From Halomonas sp. BDJS001 (GTDB lineage Bacteria > Pseudomonadota > Gammaproteobacteria > Pseudomonadales > Halomonadaceae): a DNA stretch of 64,000 nucleotides. Of this stretch, positions 1-12,332 are shown piece after piece; position 1 is the first letter of the stretch; the number at the start of each line of letters is the position of its first letter. Both the position numbers and the translations under genes were made by a program. The stretch lies in the NCBI RefSeq assembly GCF_026104355.1, contig NZ_CP110535.1, positions 434,001-498,000 on the forward strand, written 5' to 3'. A model generated the notes under the pieces. That model saw nothing but the letters and a program-made list of their open reading frames with translations. It made no database searches and was not told where the DNA came from.

Positions 1-2
1 TT

Positions 3-452
3 CTCCTTCAACCGTGGCTGACGCCGGGAGCATTATTGATTGCCTGCGGGGGAATTTACTTCTGCGTTCGTTATTTGGCCGGCATTCTATTTTCGCGTTT
101 CACCGTGCACCGCGGTATTTGGCATTCGCTGCTAGCGGGTGGGCTTTGTAGTCTACTCACCGCCGCGTTAAGTTTTAATTTACTCAACCAGCCTGAAGGG
201 CTGGCGTGGTTTCACGGTGCTGCTACGTTGGTCGGGTTTTTGATCCACTTGAGTTTGGATGAGATATACAGCGTTGACCTCGAAGGCGCTCGGTTCAAGC
301 GCTCCTTTGGTACCGCGCTTAAGCTAGGCGATAGCCGTCGACCGATGTCCAACTTGCTAATGTTGATTGCCACATTAACGTTGATACCCTGGGCGCCTCC
401 TTGGTCTGTCTTGGGTGAGTTGCTGCATCAGGGCTCACTGCTATGGCGGTAG
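3..452 (+). CDS. YdjM-like inner-membrane metal-dependent hydrolase family protein, 5' end outside window
   Basis: The frame is open from the first bases of the window with no stop upstream of the TTG at 36, so the true start lies before position 1 and only the C-terminal part is present. The visible part has about four hydrophobic segments. It carries the family signatures HRGIWHS and HLSLDEIYSVD, which are characteristic of the YdjM/DUF457 group of membrane proteins with conserved His/Asp residues thought to bind metal. The exact reaction is not known for this family. The stop codon lies inside the 3' end of the convergent dctD-like gene, a 25-base tail-to-tail overlap. Family assignment is by motif recognition; the specific function is open. 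Confidence 0.7.
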   Translation, partial: LLQPWLTPGALLIACGGIYFCVRYLAGILFSRFTVHRGIWHSLLAGGLCSLLTAALSFNLLNQPEGLAWFHGAATLVGFLIHLSLDEIYSVDLEGARFKRSFGTALKLGDSRRPMSNLLMLIATLTLIPWAPPWSVLGELLHQGSLLWR

Positions 453-1810
453 TCGTCGGCATTGAGACCGTGCTTTTTCAGTTTGTCGTAGAAGGTTTTG
501 CGTGGGATACCCAAGTGACGGCAAACGTCGGTTACCCGGCCGTGGTAGCGTGACAGTGATTGGCTGATCAGACTCTTTTCAAACAGCTCTACCTGGCGTG
601 GCAGGGTAGGTTCTTCGGTGTCGGCATTGACCCCTTCCAACAGCGCATCCAGGCGGTAATCAAAGGCGGCCCCAAGCAGCACGTAGCGCTCGGCAAGGTT
701 ACGCAGCTCGCGTACGTTACCGGGCCAGTCATGGGCTAGTAGAGCCGCAATGGCGTGGCTGTCGAGGGTCGGTGCTTCCAGCCCACTGCGATTGGCCGCG
801 ACCACGGCAAAGTGCTGGAACAGCAAGGGGATATCCTCACGCCGCTCGCGCAGCGCAGGTAGCGGCAGGGTGACTACGTTGAGCCGGTAGTAAAGGTCTT
901 CGCGGAAATGCCCCTCTTCGGAGGCGGCTTTGAGATCCACCTTGGTGGCCGCGATAACGCGGATGTCGAGCGGCACGGTTTCATTGGCGCCCAGCCGTTC
1001 GACGCTGCGCTCTTGCAGTACCCGCAGCAATTTGACCTGCAGTGCCATGGGCATTGACTCGATCTCATCCAGAAACACCGTGCCGCCGTTGGCGTGCTCA
1101 AACTTGCCGATGCGCCGCTCGACGGCACCGGTGAAGGCGCCTTTCTCATGCCCAAACAGCTCCGATTCAATGGTGTTTTCAGGCACTGCGCCGCAGTTAA
1201 TCGCCATAAAGGGGCTGTTACGGCGCCCGCTGCGCTCGTGAATCGCACGGGCCACCAGGTCTTTTCCGGTTCCCGTCTCACCAAACAGTAGTACATCGGC
1301 TTCGACTTGGCTGATGCGCTGAATCATGGCGGCCAGCCGCGAAATGACCGCTGTGCGGCCAACTAAGCGCGGGCCAAGCGCTGCTTGTTGCACTTCCAGT
1401 TCGGCTTTAAGACGGTGGTTTTCCAGACTGAGCTGGCGCTTCTCTATGCCTCGGCGCACCACATCCAGCAACTGATCACCGGCAAACGGCTTCTCAAGAA
1501 AATCCCAGGCCCCAGCGCGCATGGCTTCTACGGCCGTGGAAATGTCGCCGTGGCCAGTGATTAAGATAATGGGCAGAGTGGCGTCGCGGCTATGTAGCTC
1601 ATGGAGCAGTGCCATGCCATCCATACCCGGCATGCGGATATCGCTGACGATTACCCCTGGGAAGTCAGGTGTCAATGCCGCCAGCGCTTGTTCTGCTGAT
1701 TCAAAGCAGTAAGGCGTGTAGCCCGCGAGTTCAAGGGTTTGGCTGGCGGTGATCCGCAGGTGCGGTTCGTCGTCGATCACCATGACCGGCAGCGTCGACG
1801 GCTCATGCAT
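428..1810 (-). CDS. dctD: DctD-type sigma-54-dependent response regulator
   Basis: A 460-residue NtrC-family transcription activator. The receiver domain (residues about 8-120) has the acidic pair D13/D14, phospho-acceptor D57, T85 and K107. The AAA+ domain (about 148-380) has Walker A GETGTGKD at 177-184, the sigma-54 contact loop GAFTGA at 224-229 and a Walker B ending in FLDE near 246-249. The C-terminus is a Fis-type helix-turn-helix (CRHLGIPRKTFYDKLKKHGL). The family remodels RNA polymerase-sigma-54 at -24/-12 promoters once phosphorylated by its partner kinase. It overlaps the upstream kinase gene by 8 bases, so the two are translationally coupled. The classical targets are C4-dicarboxylate transporters, but none is present here. 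The company of lldR and lldD suggests that a lactate or related carboxylate transporter elsewhere could be the target (inference). Confidence 0.9.
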   Translation of the reverse strand: MHEPSTLPVMVIDDEPHLRITASQTLELAGYTPYCFESAEQALAALTPDFPGVIVSDIRMPGMDGMALLHELHSRDATLPIILITGHGDISTAVEAMRAGAWDFLEKPFAGDQLLDVVRRGIEKRQLSLENHRLKAELEVQQAALGPRLVGRTAVISRLAAMIQRISQVEADVLLFGETGTGKDLVARAIHERSGRRNSPFMAINCGAVPENTIESELFGHEKGAFTGAVERRIGKFEHANGGTVFLDEIESMPMALQVKLLRVLQERSVERLGANETVPLDIRVIAATKVDLKAASEEGHFREDLYYRLNVVTLPLPALRERREDIPLLFQHFAVVAANRSGLEAPTLDSHAIAALLAHDWPGNVRELRNLAERYVLLGAAFDYRLDALLEGVNADTEEPTLPRQVELFEKSLISQSLSRYHGRVTDVCRHLGIPRKTFYDKLKKHGLNADDYRHSSEP

Positions 1811-3722
1811 AAGAGGGGCTCTCCTGGTTGTGGGTTAGGGGCGAGTGGGGCAGTGTAATGGTAAAGCTAGCACCGCCATTGGGCTGATTTGCAGCCTGCA
1901 GCTTGCCGCCTAAATCATCCATGATCCGCGACGAGATCGAGAGCCCCAGGCCTAAACCACTTCCCGGTGCTTTGGTGGTAAAAAAGGGTTCAAAAATATG
2001 TCCTAAGTGCTCCTCGGGGATGCCGGGGCCATTATCGCTAACGCTAATAATGACCTGCTGCTGGTGAGTATGGGCGCCCAGAGTGAGTTGTGGGGAAGGT
2101 ACGCCTTTCATCGCCTGGAGCGCATTGCCGATTAAATTCACTAATACCTGCTCCAGGCGCACCAGGTCGCCTTTTACCCATAAGGTTTCAGCAGGCCAGT
2201 TCTGTACAATGGTGATATGGCCTTCGCGCAGGCGGCTTTGAAATAAGCGCAGGGCGTAGTCGATGCAGGCCTGTACCGAAATAGTCTCCTGGCGCTCGCT
2301 GCTCTTACGCGAAAACTGACGCAGCTGGGCACTGATATCCGCCATACGTTCGGTGAGTTCAACAATCTGCTCCAAGTTGGCATCCGCCTTGTCGTGACGG
2401 GCCAGTTCCATAAACCGACGGGCGTTCTCAGCGTAGGCGCGAATAGCCGCCAGCGGCTGATTAAGCTCATGGTTAATACCCGCAGCAAGTTGCCCCAATA
2501 CAGCAAGTTTGGCCGCTTGGATCAGTTCGTCCTGGGTTTGGCGCAAGCTGGCTTCAGCACGGCGACGCTCTTCGATTTCATCTGAAAGGCGCTGGTTACT
2601 GGCCACCAGGTCGCGGGTGCGTCGTTCCACGCTGACCTCTAATTCGTCGCGCACGCGGGCCAGGGTGTTGCGTTCACGTTGGGCAAACGCTTCTCGCTCA
2701 CGGCGTAGCCTCAGGCGTTGCCAGCCAATACCTGCACCGAGTGTGACAACGCCGTAGAGGCCGCCTGCCATGAGAGCGGCAATCCATTGGGCGCTAATCA
2801 CCGGTGTTAGCGGTTTTAAAATGTGCATTTGCCAGCCAAATTCAGGAATATGCCGGGTCAAGCTTAGGTAGTCGCCGCCGCTCAGAGGGCCCTGGGAGAA
2901 GCTGACCAGCTGGCTACCCTGGCGGTACGGTGCATTGACTTCAATGCCCGAAGGGGTCAACGGCTCCATGGCGTATCGGCGCGTTGCCCGCAGGCTTTGT
3001 CGTTGCTCGTCGGTCAGCGGATAGAGGGCGTTCATGCGCAGCTCGGGGTGGCTGGCCATGAAGATAATGTCGTCACTATCGGTGACAAACAGCTCGGCAT
3101 CCTGCTCTGCCCAACTCTCTTCAACATCATCTAAGAGTACTTTCACCACAAGGACGCCATCTGGCTGTGCGTCCGGTGAGGTGTCGTCTAGCCACACGGG
3201 CGATGAAAAGTAGTAGCCCCGCTCAAGCGACTTGATGCCTAAGCCAAAAAAGCGCCCCTGGCCGCCGGCGATGGCATCGGTGTAATAGGAGCGAAAAGCA
3301 TAATTCTGGCCAATAAAGGTGTTTGGGCGGTGCCAATTGCTGGCGGCTATTGTGTCACCCTCACGATTGAGTAAATAGACATCTGAAACCCCCGCTGTAA
3401 AGCGGAAACGATCCAGTAGCATATTGAGCGGCATGGGGTCTTGGCTGTCGGGAGAGGCCAAAAAGCGCTGCACGCCTTCCCGAGTGGCCAGCATTTGCGG
3501 TAGGTAGTCGTAGCGCAATAAATAGCCGTTTAAGTTTGCAGCAGAGAGGCGCAACTCGTTTTCGGCATCGTCCTGTAAGTTAGACAGCGCTTGTTCCCGC
3601 GCCAGTTGGGCTGCCTGCCACATACACAATAGCAAGCCAAGCGAAATGACCAGCAGCCATAGGCGTCGCCATCGCAGAGGTAAAGGCGCAGGAACTTGAT
3701 TATTCACGCCAGCGCTGTTCAT
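1803..3722 (-). CDS. dctB: DctB-type membrane sensor histidine kinase
   Basis: 639 residues. There is a transmembrane segment at about 20-40, a periplasmic double-PAS/Cache-like sensor domain (about 45-310) containing the DctB-like stretch RSYYTDAIAG, and a second membrane segment at 312-334. A coiled-coil linker (about 335-405) follows, then a HisKA dimerisation domain with phospho-acceptor His418 in the motif NHELNQPLAAI, and a C-terminal HATPase domain with N box (NLIGNALQAM), DNGPGIP and GLGLGL. This is the HPK4 layout of DctB, which senses extracellular carboxylates and phosphorylates DctD. The start overlaps the upstream regulator gene by 4 bases and the end overlaps dctD by 8, so the three genes form one minus-strand operon. 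The ligand cannot be read from sequence; C4-dicarboxylate is the family default. Confidence 0.88.
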   Translation of the reverse strand: MNSAGVNNQVPAPLPLRWRRLWLLVISLGLLLCMWQAAQLAREQALSNLQDDAENELRLSAANLNGYLLRYDYLPQMLATREGVQRFLASPDSQDPMPLNMLLDRFRFTAGVSDVYLLNREGDTIAASNWHRPNTFIGQNYAFRSYYTDAIAGGQGRFFGLGIKSLERGYYFSSPVWLDDTSPDAQPDGVLVVKVLLDDVEESWAEQDAELFVTDSDDIIFMASHPELRMNALYPLTDEQRQSLRATRRYAMEPLTPSGIEVNAPYRQGSQLVSFSQGPLSGGDYLSLTRHIPEFGWQMHILKPLTPVISAQWIAALMAGGLYGVVTLGAGIGWQRLRLRREREAFAQRERNTLARVRDELEVSVERRTRDLVASNQRLSDEIEERRRAEASLRQTQDELIQAAKLAVLGQLAAGINHELNQPLAAIRAYAENARRFMELARHDKADANLEQIVELTERMADISAQLRQFSRKSSERQETISVQACIDYALRLFQSRLREGHITIVQNWPAETLWVKGDLVRLEQVLVNLIGNALQAMKGVPSPQLTLGAHTHQQQVIISVSDNGPGIPEEHLGHIFEPFFTTKAPGSGLGLGLSISSRIMDDLGGKLQAANQPNGGASFTITLPHSPLTHNQESPSYA

Positions 3723-4492
3723 GCTGTCGTCTTGCTACTGCCTTGAGCGCGGCGGAGGGCGCGCTGAGCCCGTGTCTCTGCACGGGCCATCTCAAGCAGT
3801 CCCTCTTCAACAAATACCAGGTGTTCATGGGCGCGAGCCCGTGCATCCTCCGCGCGACCCTCCAAAATGGCATTGAGCAGGGCGCGGTGCTGTTGCATCA
3901 ACTGGCTGCGCGAACCCTCCTTGGCGAATAAATGGGCCAAGTTATTTACAATGCTCTTCTCGAGCAGATGGAAAATGCCACGAATGGTATGCAGTAGTAG
4001 AACATTGTGAGCCGCCTCGGCAATCGCAAGGTGAAACGCCGCATCTAGTTTAGCTTCCTGAATAGGATCCGCGCCGGCAAAACCGCCATCGAGCTCTTCA
4101 AAACGCTGAATCAAAACGGATTTGTCGGCAGGTGTAGAGCGAAGAGCGGCGTAGTAGGCGGATATTCCTTCCATGGCATCACGAAATTCAAGCAAATCTA
4201 AGTTAAACTCATCGTGGCGAGAAAGCATTTCCAGCAGCGGATCAGTATAGCCATTGCTAAGGTCGTCGTTTACGAAAGTACCGCCGCCCTGTCGACTGGT
4301 GAGTAAGCCACGAGCGGCTAATTTCTGGATGGCCTCTCGTAGCGAGGGGCGCGAGACGCCAAACCGTTCAGCTAATTCACGCTCAGGGGGTAAGCGCTGG
4401 CCTGGCTTTAAGCTGCCTTCCAGCATCATGGCTTCTAAGCGCTCAGTAATAACATCGGCCAAGCGCTGTTGGCGGAGCGGTGGATAGCTCAT
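3719..4492 (-). CDS. lldR: GntR/FadR-family (FCD) regulator, LldR/PdhR-like
   Basis: About 257 residues from the preferred ATG at 4492 (starting MSYPPLRQQRL). The longer frame opens at a TTG at 4537, but that codon lies inside a palindromic operator, so it is unlikely to be translated. The N-terminal winged helix (about residues 8-75) has the GntR signature PGQRLPPERELAERFGVSRPSLREA split across its helices. The remainder is an all-helical FCD ligand-binding domain. It is divergent from lldD, and the intergenic region carries two ATTGGT-NNN-ACCAAT palindromes, the site class bound by LldR and PdhR. This supports a lactate-responsive repressor or dual regulator of lldD and of its own operon. 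It differs from E. coli in being co-transcribed with dctBD rather than sitting between lldP and lldD. Confidence 0.8.
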   Translation of the reverse strand: MSYPPLRQQRLADVITERLEAMMLEGSLKPGQRLPPERELAERFGVSRPSLREAIQKLAARGLLTSRQGGGTFVNDDLSNGYTDPLLEMLSRHDEFNLDLLEFRDAMEGISAYYAALRSTPADKSVLIQRFEELDGGFAGADPIQEAKLDAAFHLAIAEAAHNVLLLHTIRGIFHLLEKSIVNNLAHLFAKEGSRSQLMQQHRALLNAILEGRAEDARARAHEHLVFVEEGLLEMARAETRAQRALRRAQGSSKTTA

Positions 4493-4522
4493 AGTGAATA
4501 GCTCATGTCTATAAGGCCCTGT

Positions 4523-4539
4523 AATTGGTAAGACCAATA
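4523..4539. promoter_or_regulatory. lldR operator 1: LldR/PdhR-type operator, site 1
   Basis: The sequence is AATTGGT-AAG-ACCAATA, an inverted repeat with arms ATTGGT/ACCAAT and a 3-base spacer. It matches the known PdhR/LldR site architecture. It lies 31 bases upstream of the preferred lldR start, so it probably mediates autoregulation of the lldR-dctB-dctD operon. Confidence 0.75.
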
Positions 4540-4721
4540 TTAAAAGCTATCGAATCTTTTCTCAAGCAGTTAGGGACTGATATTTGGCAGAGTAGGATTT
4601 AGTTAATAGCACATACTACATAGTGCCTTTGAACTAAAGTATGGCGTTTTTGAACGTTCAAATCGGCATCAGTATTTGACACGCTTAGTGCGGCTCACTA
4701 CTGTTGATGCTGTTTTTTTGT

Positions 4722-4740
4722 AAATTGGTAAAACCAATTT
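4722..4740. promoter_or_regulatory. lldR operator 2: LldR/PdhR-type operator, site 2
   Basis: A perfect 8-base inverted repeat, AAATTGGT-AAA-ACCAATTT. It sits 74 bases upstream of the lldD ATG at 4815 and exactly 200 bases, centre to centre, from operator 1. Two distant operators recall the E. coli lldPRD arrangement, where LldR may loop the DNA. Looping here is inference. Confidence 0.8.
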
Positions 4741-4814
4741 CCCGCTTCGGGCGTCGGTGTCTAGCGCGCCCAGTGTATCGGGCTATCAAACAGGGCTATC
4801 ACACAGGGCTATCC

Positions 4815-5966
4815 ATGATCATTTCTGCATCCACGGACTACCGTCAAGCCGCTAAACGTCGTATCCCGCCCTTTCTCTTTCATTATGCCGACGGCGGATC
4901 TTACGCGGAGCATACATTGCGTCGTAACGTCGAGGACTTGGTCGGTATCGCGCTGCGTCAACGTGTATTGAAGGATATGTCGTCGCTATCACTAGAGACA
5001 GAGTTGTTCGGTGAAACACTTGCCATGCCGATAGCTTTGGCGCCGGTGGGGCTGGCGGGTATGTACGCTAGACGCGGCGAAGTACAGGCGGCGCGGGCGG
5101 CTACTAATAAAGGTATACCGTTTACACTATCGACAGTGTCGGTGTGTCCAATCGGCGAAGTGGCATCTGCAGTGGATCGACCTATCTGGTTTCAGCTTTA
5201 TGTGTTGAAAGACAGAGGGTTTATGAAGCATGTTCTGGAGCGAGCCAAGTCCGCGGGCGTCAAGACGCTTATCTTTACCGTCGATATGCCCGTGCCGGGA
5301 GCGCGTTATCGCGATGCGCATTCAGGTATGAGTGGTAAGCGAGGCCCAATGCGGCGCATGCTTCAAGCAGCGGCACACCCTTTTTGGGCCTGGGATGTAG
5401 GTGTTAATGGTCGGCCCCATGATTTGGGCAATGTGTCTGACTATCGCGGTAAGCCAACGGAGCTTGAGGATTACATTGCCTGGCTGGGTGATAACTTTGA
5501 TCCGTCCATCTCTTGGAAAGATCTGGAGTGGATTCGCGAGCAGTGGGATGGCCCGATGATCATTAAGGGGATTCTCGACCCTGAAGATGCTCGTGATGCG
5601 GTTCGCTTCGGCGCGGATGGCATTGTTGTCTCCAATCATGGTGGGCGGCAGCTTGATGGTGTTCCCTCTACTGCACGTGCTTTGCCTGCTATCGCCGATG
5701 CAGTAAAAGGTGACTTGGCCATTCTGGCTGATTCCGGTGTGCGTAGCGGGCTCGATGTTGTGCGTATGGTTGCCATGGGGGCCGATACCGTATTGCTTGG
5801 GCGTGCTTACATATACGCACTGGCTACTGCCGGAGAGGCGGGTGTTGCCCATCTACTCGAGTTATTCGAAAAAGAGATGCGGGTAGCAATGACGCTAACT
5901 GGGGCACGTAGTATTGCCGAGCTTGGGCTGGATTCGCTGGTGCCAGACTCAATACGCGGTGCCTAA
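4815..5966 (+). CDS. lldD: FMN-dependent L-lactate dehydrogenase
   Basis: 383 residues. It oxidises L-lactate to pyruvate at the inner membrane and passes electrons to the quinone pool. The ATG at 4815 gives [10 protein letters not shown], which aligns with the E. coli LldD N-terminus. The longer frame from 4704 would run through operator 2 and is rejected. Hallmarks are the [11 protein letters not shown] start of the TIM barrel, [24 protein letters not shown], and the active-site [10 protein letters not shown] with catalytic His275 (same number as E. coli) and the flavin-binding arginine. Length and sequence match LldD closely. Expression is probably controlled by the divergent LldR through the two operators. 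No lactate permease gene is in the window, so uptake must be encoded elsewhere. Confidence 0.96.
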   Translation: MIISASTDYRQAAKRRIPPFLFHYADGGSYAEHTLRRNVEDLVGIALRQRVLKDMSSLSLETELFGETLAMPIALAPVGLAGMYARRGEVQAARAATNKGIPFTLSTVSVCPIGEVASAVDRPIWFQLYVLKDRGFMKHVLERAKSAGVKTLIFTVDMPVPGARYRDAHSGMSGKRGPMRRMLQAAAHPFWAWDVGVNGRPHDLGNVSDYRGKPTELEDYIAWLGDNFDPSISWKDLEWIREQWDGPMIIKGILDPEDARDAVRFGADGIVVSNHGGRQLDGVPSTARALPAIADAVKGDLAILADSGVRSGLDVVRMVAMGADTVLLGRAYIYALATAGEAGVAHLLELFEKEMRVAMTLTGARSIAELGLDSLVPDSIRGA

Positions 5967-6157
5967 TGGCAGCGTTTGTGCTTCAATTAAGGTCAATATT
6001 AAAAACCGCTTGCCAACCCGGCTTTGAGCCCGTAAAGTACGCATCCGCTGCCGGGGACGCCAAGCGTTACCAGCGGTGCATAAGGTGTAAAAGCCTTGGT
6101 TTGTCAGGAGGTTAGAGCAAGTTGTATCGCTCGCCTCAGTCGCTAAAAAAACAGCGA

Positions 6158-6185
6158 TTGACAACCATCAGGAAATGCGTAGAAT
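6158..6185 (+). promoter_or_regulatory. rrn P1: rRNA operon promoter
   Basis: A consensus -35 TTGACA (6158-6163) and -10 TAGAAT (6180-6185) are separated by 16 bases, the short spacer typical of growth-regulated rRNA promoters. A GC-rich discriminator (ACGCC) follows and an A-rich stretch (6145-6151) lies upstream, like a partial UP element. It is about 290 bases ahead of mature 16S. Confidence 0.85.
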
Positions 6186-6258
6186 ACGCCTTCCTCGCTG
6201 AGGCAAGCCGGTTCAACGGCGGGCAGATCACTTTCAAAGTGATCGTGACAGCGAAACA

Positions 6259-6270
6259 GCTCTTTAACAA
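6259..6270 (+). promoter_or_regulatory. boxA: boxA antitermination site in rRNA leader
   Basis: GCTCTTTAACAA matches the boxA element bound by NusB-S10 for rRNA antitermination. It sits just before the 16S processing stem, the usual position. Confidence 0.85.
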
Positions 6271-6272
6271 TT

Positions 6273-6301
6273 TGATCAGGTAATTCATGTGGGCGCTTGC
6301 T
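6273..6301 (+). other. 5' arm of 16S RNase III processing stem
   Basis: TGATCAGGTAATTCAT followed by GTGGGCGCTTGCT is complementary, with a few mismatches, to 8028-8057 downstream of 16S. Pairing brackets the 16S rRNA, as expected for RNase III cleavage. Confidence 0.75.
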
Positions 6302-6477
6302 GATGTTGGTGGCAAATCACCAAATATCAAGGCAAGCGACTCAAGCAATAGGGTTTTAAAGGATTCGTCCTTTAGGATCTGTTTTGAATGAATTCGTTTG
6401 AACCTTGAGCCAAGTTTGATCCGCTTTTGCTGTCTTCGGCTAGTCCTTAGAGAGCGAGTAAGGATCACAATGATTTT

Positions 6478-8010
<1,533 letters not shown>

Positions 8011-8027
8011 AACGATGCGTCACAGTT

Positions 8028-8057
8028 AGTAAGCGTCCACAATGAATTACCTGATCA
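8028..8057 (+). other. 3' arm of 16S RNase III processing stem
   Basis: AGTAAGCGTCCAC and AATGAATTACCTGATCA pair with 6273-6301 upstream of 16S. Confidence 0.75.
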
Positions 8058-8093
8058 GATATAGAGCAAACGGTTTAAGCACGATTCCCTCTT

Positions 8094-8197
8094 GGGTCTG
8101 TAGCTCAGTTGGTTAGAGCGCACCCCCTGACCTTAAATGGAAAGCAGGGTGAGGTCAGCTGGTGAGCCTGAGATTCTTGGGGATGGCTGAATTAACC
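8094..8197 (+). pseudogene. Partial, degenerate tRNA-Ile copy in the 16S-23S spacer
   Basis: The first 33 bases (8094-8126) are identical to the first 33 bases of the intact tRNA-Ile at 8198: acceptor strand, D arm and start of the anticodon stem. After that the sequence diverges. No GAT anticodon loop, normal T arm or closing acceptor strand is present. The diverged part can form a hairpin with a perfect 7-base stem, CTGACCT (8127-8133) with AGGTCAG (8152-8158). It is followed directly by the intact tRNA gene. It could be a decayed tandem duplication or an assembly chimera between non-identical rRNA operons. Confidence 0.75.
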
Positions 8198-8274
<77 letters not shown>

Positions 8275-8293
8275 AATTTGCGTGATACGTCGT

Positions 8294-8335
8294 TGCTTCA
8301 CTACTCGCATAGCAGGCTATGCGTCGCACTGAAGC
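8294..8335 (+). other. Hairpin between spacer tRNAs
   Basis: The inner perfect stem CGCATAG (8306-8312) / CTATGCG (8317-8323) has a CAGG loop, and an outer GCTTCA/TGAAGC stem encloses it. It has no T tract and lies between tRNA-Ile and tRNA-Ala, so it is probably a processing or folding element rather than a terminator. Confidence 0.5.
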
Positions 8336-8377
8336 GCCTAGTCTCACACAAATTTCCCGGAAAAATAGCGTATCAAT

Positions 8378-8453
8378 GGGGCCATAGCTCAGCTGGGAGA
8401 GCGCCTGCCTTGCACGCAGGAGGTCAGCGGTTCGATCCCGCTTGGCTCCACCA
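8378..8453 (+). tRNA. alaT: tRNA-Ala (TGC)
   Basis: 76 nucleotides with encoded CCA. The acceptor stem GGGGCCA/TGGCTCC has one G-U pair. The anticodon arm CCTGC-CTTGCAC-GCAGG has anticodon TGC, and the T loop is GTTCGATCC. It is the second spacer tRNA of the rRNA operon. Confidence 0.97.
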
Positions 8454-8547
8454 TTAAGTTCTTATTTGACATGCCGTTTGTTGATGTTTCGTGACCATTG
8501 ATAAGTCGTACGCTAAGCGTCGTCTTATCACTGTTCATTGAACAGCT

Positions 8548-8559
8548 GCTCTTTAACAA
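8548..8559 (+). promoter_or_regulatory. boxA: boxA antitermination site in 16S-23S spacer
   Basis: GCTCTTTAACAA, identical to the leader boxA at 6259. A second boxA before 23S is typical of gammaproteobacterial rRNA operons. Confidence 0.85.
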
Positions 8560-8651
8560 TGTATATCATGCTGACAAGAACACACCGTAAGGTGTGCTTC
8601 TTAAATTGTGATACGTCTCAAGCGTATCCGGCAAAATAGAACGTTATCATT

Positions 8652-8679
8652 GCGACATCCAGACTCCTTCGGGTTATAG
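8652..8679 (+). other. 5' arm of 23S processing stem
   Basis: GCGACATCCAGACTCCTTCG and the following GGTTATA are complementary, with small interruptions, to 11570-11596 after 23S. The stem continues into the mature rRNA terminal helix (GGTCAAGC/GCTTGACC). Confidence 0.7.
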
Positions 8680-11569
<2,890 letters not shown>

Positions 11570-11714
11570 ATAACACCCAAGGGGTCTGGTCGTGATGATG
11601 ACGTCAATGAAAGCCGGATATGCAGCGTGTGGCCCCAGCGACATAACGCCAGGGCGGCAAGCAATGAGACGAGCACAATTTAGCCCTAGTCAGTATGATA
11701 TGCATTAACAGTTA

Positions 11715-11834
11715 CGCCTGACGACCATAGCATGCGTGAACCACCTGATCCCTTGCCGAACTCAGAAGTGAAACCGCTTAGCGCCGATGGTAGTGTGGGG
11801 TCTCCCCATGCGAGAGTAGGTCATCGTCAGGCAC
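11715..11834 (+). rRNA. rrf: 5S ribosomal RNA
   Basis: 120 nucleotides. The terminal helix GCCTGACG/CGTCAGGC encloses the conserved CCGAACTCAGAAGTGAAAC and GCGCCGATGGTAGTGTGGGG segments. It lies 145 bases after 23S, with no tRNA in between. Confidence 0.96.
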
Positions 11835-11842
11835 TTATTATG

Positions 11843-11881
11843 AAAAATCCCCCGGGGCTTGCGCCTTGGGGGATTTTTTTT
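11843..11881 (+). terminator. rRNA operon terminator
   Basis: An intrinsic terminator: AAAAATCCCCC (11843-11853) pairs with GGGGGATTTTT (11868 onward) around a GC-rich loop, followed by a run of eight T. It lies 8 bases after 5S. Confidence 0.92.
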
Positions 11882-12029
11882 GCCTCACACCTCACACTAA
11901 CGTGCGATTTTTCGGCATTTTATGCCAAGAATAACAATAGCTTGTGCATTCGGCATGGTATTGTTGCCACGCAGCATCTAGTATTATGCTGCACGTGCCC
12001 AGAAGTAAAATCTCAGGAGGAGAAACGGT

Positions 12030-12218
12030 ATGACGACGCAAGTAGCCAAGAAGTTAGCAATCGCTCTATTTATGGCTTTGATGGCGGGCGGACTGATCGC
12101 TTGTGACGATCAAGGCCCTGCTGAAGAAGCGGGTGAAAACATTGATGACGCCGCAGAAGATGCCGGTGAGAGCATGGAAGAGCTCGGCGAAGATATGGAA
12201 GAGGCGGCCGAGAACTAG
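12030..12218 (+). CDS. Small acidic lipoprotein, entericidin-like
   Basis: 62 residues with a strong ribosome site (AGGAGGAG) before the ATG. Residues 1-24 form a lipoprotein signal peptide: basic start, hydrophobic core LAIALFMALMAGG, and lipobox L-I-A-C with Cys25 as the likely acylated residue. The mature part is about 38 residues, highly acidic, with repeated EDAGESMEELGEDMEEA-like heptads predicted helical. Length and layout resemble entericidin-type envelope lipoproteins, but the sequence is too simple for certain family assignment. No protein partner is evident; it stands alone between the rRNA terminator and its own hairpin terminator. Confidence 0.75.
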   Translation: MTTQVAKKLAIALFMALMAGGLIACDDQGPAEEAGENIDDAAEDAGESMEELGEDMEEAAEN

Positions 12219-12245
12219 GCCAAGCATTTGTTTGATGAGTTAACC

Positions 12246-12275
12246 GAAGCAGTCGCTGAAAAGCGGCTGCTTTAT
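12246..12275 (+). terminator. Terminator after small lipoprotein gene
   Basis: AGCAGTCGC (12248-12256) pairs with GCGGCTGCT (12263-12271), one G-U pair, with a TGAAAA loop followed by TTTATTGTTT. Confidence 0.7.
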
Positions 12276-12332
12276 TGTTTGTATCGCGTCTATTATGGTT
12301 AGTCTAAATAACGATAAAAATGAGGTGGCAAC

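Larger units (their letters stand above)
5967..6477 (+). other. Intergenic region and rRNA leader
   Basis: No credible protein-coding gene is seen in these 511 bases. The first 190 bases after lldD show no obvious terminator. The rest holds the rRNA promoter, boxA and the 5' arm of the 16S processing stem, listed separately. Short open frames here overlap functional rRNA leader elements and were not called. Confidence 0.7.

Noticed and set aside
4704..4814. 37-codon N-terminal extension of lldD
   Set aside because: It crosses operator 2, and the LldD family starts at the ATG at 4815.
11732..12106. 124-codon frame across 5S rRNA and its terminator
   Set aside because: It overlaps the 5S gene, the terminator and the start of the lipoprotein gene; no protein similarity.
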